The position numbers and the translations under genes are program-made. From Baffinella frigidus (taxonomy: Eukaryota; Cryptophyceae; Cryptomonadales; Baffinellaceae), in the NCBI GenBank assembly GCA_026770585.1, contig MU647605.1:45357-55538 (forward strand): DNA of 10,182 nt, read 5' to 3'. Positions 7,736-10,182 of the stretch are shown here, piece after piece. The notes beneath the pieces were generated by a model. That model did no database searches, was not told the DNA's origin, and worked only from the letters and a program-made list of their open reading frames with translations. Every line of letters begins with the position of its first letter. The first letter of the stretch is position 1.

Positions 7736-8023
7736 AGGCCGTCGCCGATGTAGGGAAGCAGCGCAGCTTTCCCGTTGAGCTGCCACGTCTGGAAAATGAG
7801 CGCTGCGCAAACATGCCGTTGTCTCAGAGCGAGGTTGCTGCGCTTCGCCACAGAATCTCGAAACAGAGGCAAGTCGACACCGTGAGGGCTGGCAGACGCA
7901 ACTGAGGACCGTCGGCAGAGATGTAGGATTGGGGGCAATGAGGGGGGCGGGGAGTTACTTCCGGCAATCGTGAACCACACCAGCGACGGCGCCAGGATTT
8001 TGCCTGCCAGAAGCAGGAACAAA
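7736..8023. other. no recognised gene; one protein-like open frame
   Basis: On the plus strand the frame from 7645 to the TGA at 7903-7905 is open for 86 codons and includes VELPRLENERCANMPLSQ and SEVAALRHRISKQRQ, which look less biased than nearby shadow frames. The only Met is internal and I recognise no family. It may be a remnant of a mobile element or chance. Confidence 0.25.
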
Positions 8024-8406
8024 GTGAATTGTCATTGCTAGCAAGTGGCTGCAGGGGCTCAAGTGCAGGGTACACGGGATCTGAGGGGGGCGGTCACCAG
8101 GGCAGGGGCTGGTTTGCTGACATGCGCTGGAGGCTGGGGTGGGATGGCTGCTCTGGAGCAAAAAGGCAAGATTTTGGTGCTGCATATGAAGGGTAGAGCC
8201 CGACACAGTATTGACGCTCTAGTCGCTCTGCTCCGTGCGAAAGGCAAGCCCTACCTCGCCCGCTGCCTTCGCGCCGCCCCCCAAACCTCGGTTTAGGGGT
8301 CCCATCAAAACGGTCCGTTTGGAAGTCTTTTAACTTGAGCCGACAAAGAGGCCATATTTTAGTCAACTGGCTGGCGAAGCGGCATCGCCCAAAATGCTCC
8401 AAGGTT
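8024..8406. repeat. dispersed element copy B (~383 bp), internal segment inverted
   Basis: Direct-orientation partner of 6094-6469. The 65 bp at 8170-8234 are the reverse complement of 6225-6289 at 57 of 65 positions. The inverted block sits between two copies of AAAGGCAAG (8162-8170 and 8239-8247), and GGAGCA at 8155-8160 is complementary to TGCTCC at 8229-8234. The right end is followed by CCTAGGAC repeated around a C run (8412-8438). Confidence 0.85.
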
Positions 8407-8533
8407 ACCTCCCCTAGGACCCCCCCCCCCTAGGACCACCAGACCATGGGCGTGGTCCTGCTGTAGGATGCTGTGGGGGGGCTGTTTCTGATGAGCGAGG
8501 TACCCCTGTACACGCAAGTGTGGATGCCAGGCA

Positions 8534-8652
8534 TCTGGGGTTTATAGGATAATCCACTCACCGAGCTCGGCTCGTGAGGGGGTGTCTGGGGTTTCTAGGA
8601 TAATCCACTCACCGAGCACGGCTCGTGAGTGGATTGTCCTAGAAACCCCAGA
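8534..8652. repeat. 51-bp duplication ending in a near-perfect palindrome
   Basis: A unit starting TCTGGGGTTTATAGG at 8534 is repeated at 8585 (TCTGGGGTTTCTAGG). The second unit forms an inverted repeat: arm 8585-8615 pairs with 8622-8652, interrupted only by one T:G position and one extra C, with a loop of a few bases. Confidence 0.92.
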
Positions 8653-8682
8653 AGGCAGGGGACACGGACCTGCGAGCGGGAG

Positions 8683-9039
8683 ATAGGTGCAGTAGACACC
8701 GACGACGGCCGCCGCGCTGAGGTAGACCAGGGGGAACGCTGCGCCCCACCATCCGCGCCGACTCAGTCCTCTCTCTTCACCAAGACTCACTCCGCTCTCT
8801 TCACAAAGAGGCGTTGCCGCTGCCGAGGTGTGGGCCTCGGTCGGACAGGTGACGAGCCTCGGTGGTTGACTCATCAAGGTATCTTTGATCTCGCGTGTGT
8901 GTCGGGCCTCCTCCGAAACGGGGCCTCACGGGGTGCCTCCCGCCAGGGCAGCCGCGGGCCCTTTCACCCACCCACGTATATCGCACAGCAGTGGGTGGGT
9001 GAAAGGGGTTGGTCCGTCGTCGGTGTCTACTACACCTAT
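8683..9039. repeat. long-range inverted repeat enclosing a 17-bp hairpin
   Basis: 8683-8708 and 9014-9039 are inverted copies with 25 of 26 bases matching (core GGTGTCTACT). Inside, CCCTTTCACCCACCCAC at 8959-8975 is perfectly complementary to 8991-9007 across a 15-base loop. Terminal similarity and spacing of ~357 bp would fit a small non-autonomous element, but I see no target-site duplication. Confidence 0.75.
8828..8866. repeat. 39-bp direct repeat, copy 1
   Basis: Matches 9369-9407 at all but two positions (G/A and C/T), with core GCCTCGGTCGGACAGGTGA. Confidence 0.9.
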
Positions 9040-9320
9040 TTATCTGCAGAGATATCTGGGTTACAAGAACGCACAACTTAAGAACCCGCACTGGATTTGG
9101 GGCCTGCGTGTTCTGAACGTTGTACCAGTGGGCTAACTAAATCTCGCGGTGCACATTTAAAAAACGCAGACACCGACCAAGGCGCGACCAAGGGTGTTCT
9201 TACAGCCCGGGCATCCCTGTAGTGAAGACGCGAGCAGCAAGACGGAGTGGGGAGGGACCCGCGATCGAAGAGCCTTTGCGCTTCTCGCCAACCGTGATGG
9301 CGTTCCACGTGTCGCAGATG
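9040..9320. other. no gene or clear repeat seen
   Basis: Mixed sequence between the inverted-repeat element and the 27-bp duplication. It contains AAGAACGCACAACTT followed at once by AAGAACCCGCACTGG, a weak 15-bp tandem. No frame resembles a known protein. Confidence 0.35.
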
Positions 9321-9374
9321 CTCAGGTGCGCCTGCCACCCAGTGGGGCTCAGGTCAGCCTGCCACCCAGTGTGA
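9321..9374. repeat. 27-bp tandem duplication
   Basis: Units at 9321-9347 and 9348-9374 share CTCAGGT and CCTGCCACCCAGTG. The second unit runs into the second copy of the 39-bp repeat. Confidence 0.9.
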
Positions 9375-9407
9375 GCCTCGGTCGGACAGGTGATGAGCCT
9401 CGGTGGT
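9369..9407. repeat. 39-bp direct repeat, copy 2
   Basis: Partner of 8828-8866, 541 bp away and in the same orientation. Confidence 0.9.
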
Positions 9408-9501
9408 GGCTGGCAACGTCCCAGGACGACGCGCCGCACGGTCACTCGCGAGCACGCCTCTTCCGTGTTGCACGCGAGCGCGCGACACCGCCCGCACTCT
9501 T

Positions 9502-9628
9502 ATCCGGGAACAACTATCTTTCTTCGAAAAGCTGGCAATGAAAATTACCACACAACGGGTCACGTCCGAAGCAATTGTGTAGTAATTTTCGTGCAGTTTT
9601 TTAAAAAGAAAAATACTTGTTCCCGGAT
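9502..9628. mobile_element. AT-rich foldback (MITE-like) element
   Basis: 127 bp that is an imperfect palindrome over its whole length with no gaps. Outer arms start ATCCGGGAACAA and end TTGTTCCCGGAT. A second strong stem is formed by GAAAATTACCACACAA at 9540-9555 with 9575-9590 (one mismatch). Roughly two thirds of positions pair. It is far more AT-rich than its surroundings. No clear target-site duplication is visible, so the MITE label is an inference. Confidence 0.7.
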
Positions 9629-10182
9629 GAACTCGCTCGCTGGGCCTGCGGGTCATTCTCGTCGCAGACACTTGCTGCGGGCCGCACACTCACTGCAACG
9701 TGCAACGCGGTTTGCAGTATGTGCACGGGGACGAAGATGGAAAGGAAGATTGTCCGGTATGCGGGGCGGGGGGCGAGAGACGCACCAGAACGAGGAGAAG
9801 GGGCCCGCAGAGGAACTTGCGCCCGACTGCCTGATAGCATGAGATGGTCGTGAGTGGCCCGGAATCGCTGGATGCTAGTCTGGCAGTCAGGCAGGCAGTG
9901 GCACTGAATCACACGGGAAGTGCACGACGGGCAGAATGGTGGTGGCAGGCAGGCAGGTTGGCGTGGGCACGGCAGGAGGGGTTGACGCCGGCTAAGGAAA
10001 CAGAGACACCGGGCACGAGAAGAAGCTCAGGGCACGAGAAGGTGAGGGCACGCGCCTCCCAGATCAGCACACTCGAGATCGTCCGCAGCACCCCGATCGT
10101 AGTCCTGGTTGTGGGTGTAGGCTTTAGCCAGCATGCCAGGGCAGGGGCACGTGTCAGAAAGAGGGCGCGGAAAGTCTGTGCG
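9629..10182. other. no recognisable gene; short hairpin and simple repeats
   Basis: Contains an imperfect hairpin (9825-9840 with 9872-9888), GGCAGGCAGG-type runs at 9886-9960, and GGGCACGAGAAG repeated at 10012 and 10029 with a third GGGCACG at 10046. Open frames on both strands show no known motif. Confidence 0.4.

Noticed and set aside
8432-8459. Hairpin AGGACCAC/GTGGTCCT
   Set aside because: Eight-base arms in GC-rich sequence next to a C run are too short to call a functional structure.
5769-10182. tRNA, rRNA or other structural RNA genes in the right half
   Set aside because: I saw no tRNA-like A/B box arrangement or rRNA sequence on either strand by eye; a covariance-model scan would be needed to exclude them.

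Overview
The window is nuclear DNA from a eukaryote, most likely a GC-rich microalga. The evidence is a split gene with GT-AG introns, a long Ala/Gly/Ser/Pro-rich protein, and abundant degenerate repeats of the plant/algal telomere type (TTTAGGG and variants). I cannot name the species. Eight canonical GT donors argue mildly against a dinoflagellate.

The left half (about 1-5768, minus strand) holds one recognisable gene, a homolog of the large E2/E3 hybrid ubiquitin-conjugating enzyme UBE2O (plant relatives UBC23 and UBC24/PHO2). I modelled eight exons: 5688-5768, 5013-5119, 4493-4624, 3538-4092, 2839-3207, 2200-2626, 1942-2027 and 151-1648. All phases agree, they sum to exactly 1085 codons, and they end inside the UBC fold; the catalytic-cysteine exon lies beyond base 1. 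The order of conserved blocks matches animal UBE2O, except for an extra segment of about 170 residues.

The most striking structure is in the introns. Five of the seven complete introns contain, or consist almost entirely of, telomere-like repeats, always with the C-rich (CCCTAAA) strand in the transcript. In three of them the repeats run nearly from splice site to splice site. A sixth intron carries a 34-bp minisatellite instead.

The right half (about 5769-10182) has no gene I can recognise. It is a mosaic of repeats: two copies of a ~380-bp element (6094-6469 and 8024-8406), one with an internal 65-bp segment inverted relative to the other; an imperfect minisatellite at 7301-7488; a duplicated palindrome at 8534-8652; nested inverted repeats at 8683-9039; two short duplications; and an AT-rich foldback element at 9502-9628. 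The upstream copy of the ~380-bp element begins about 325 bp before the proposed start codon of the UBE2O-like gene.
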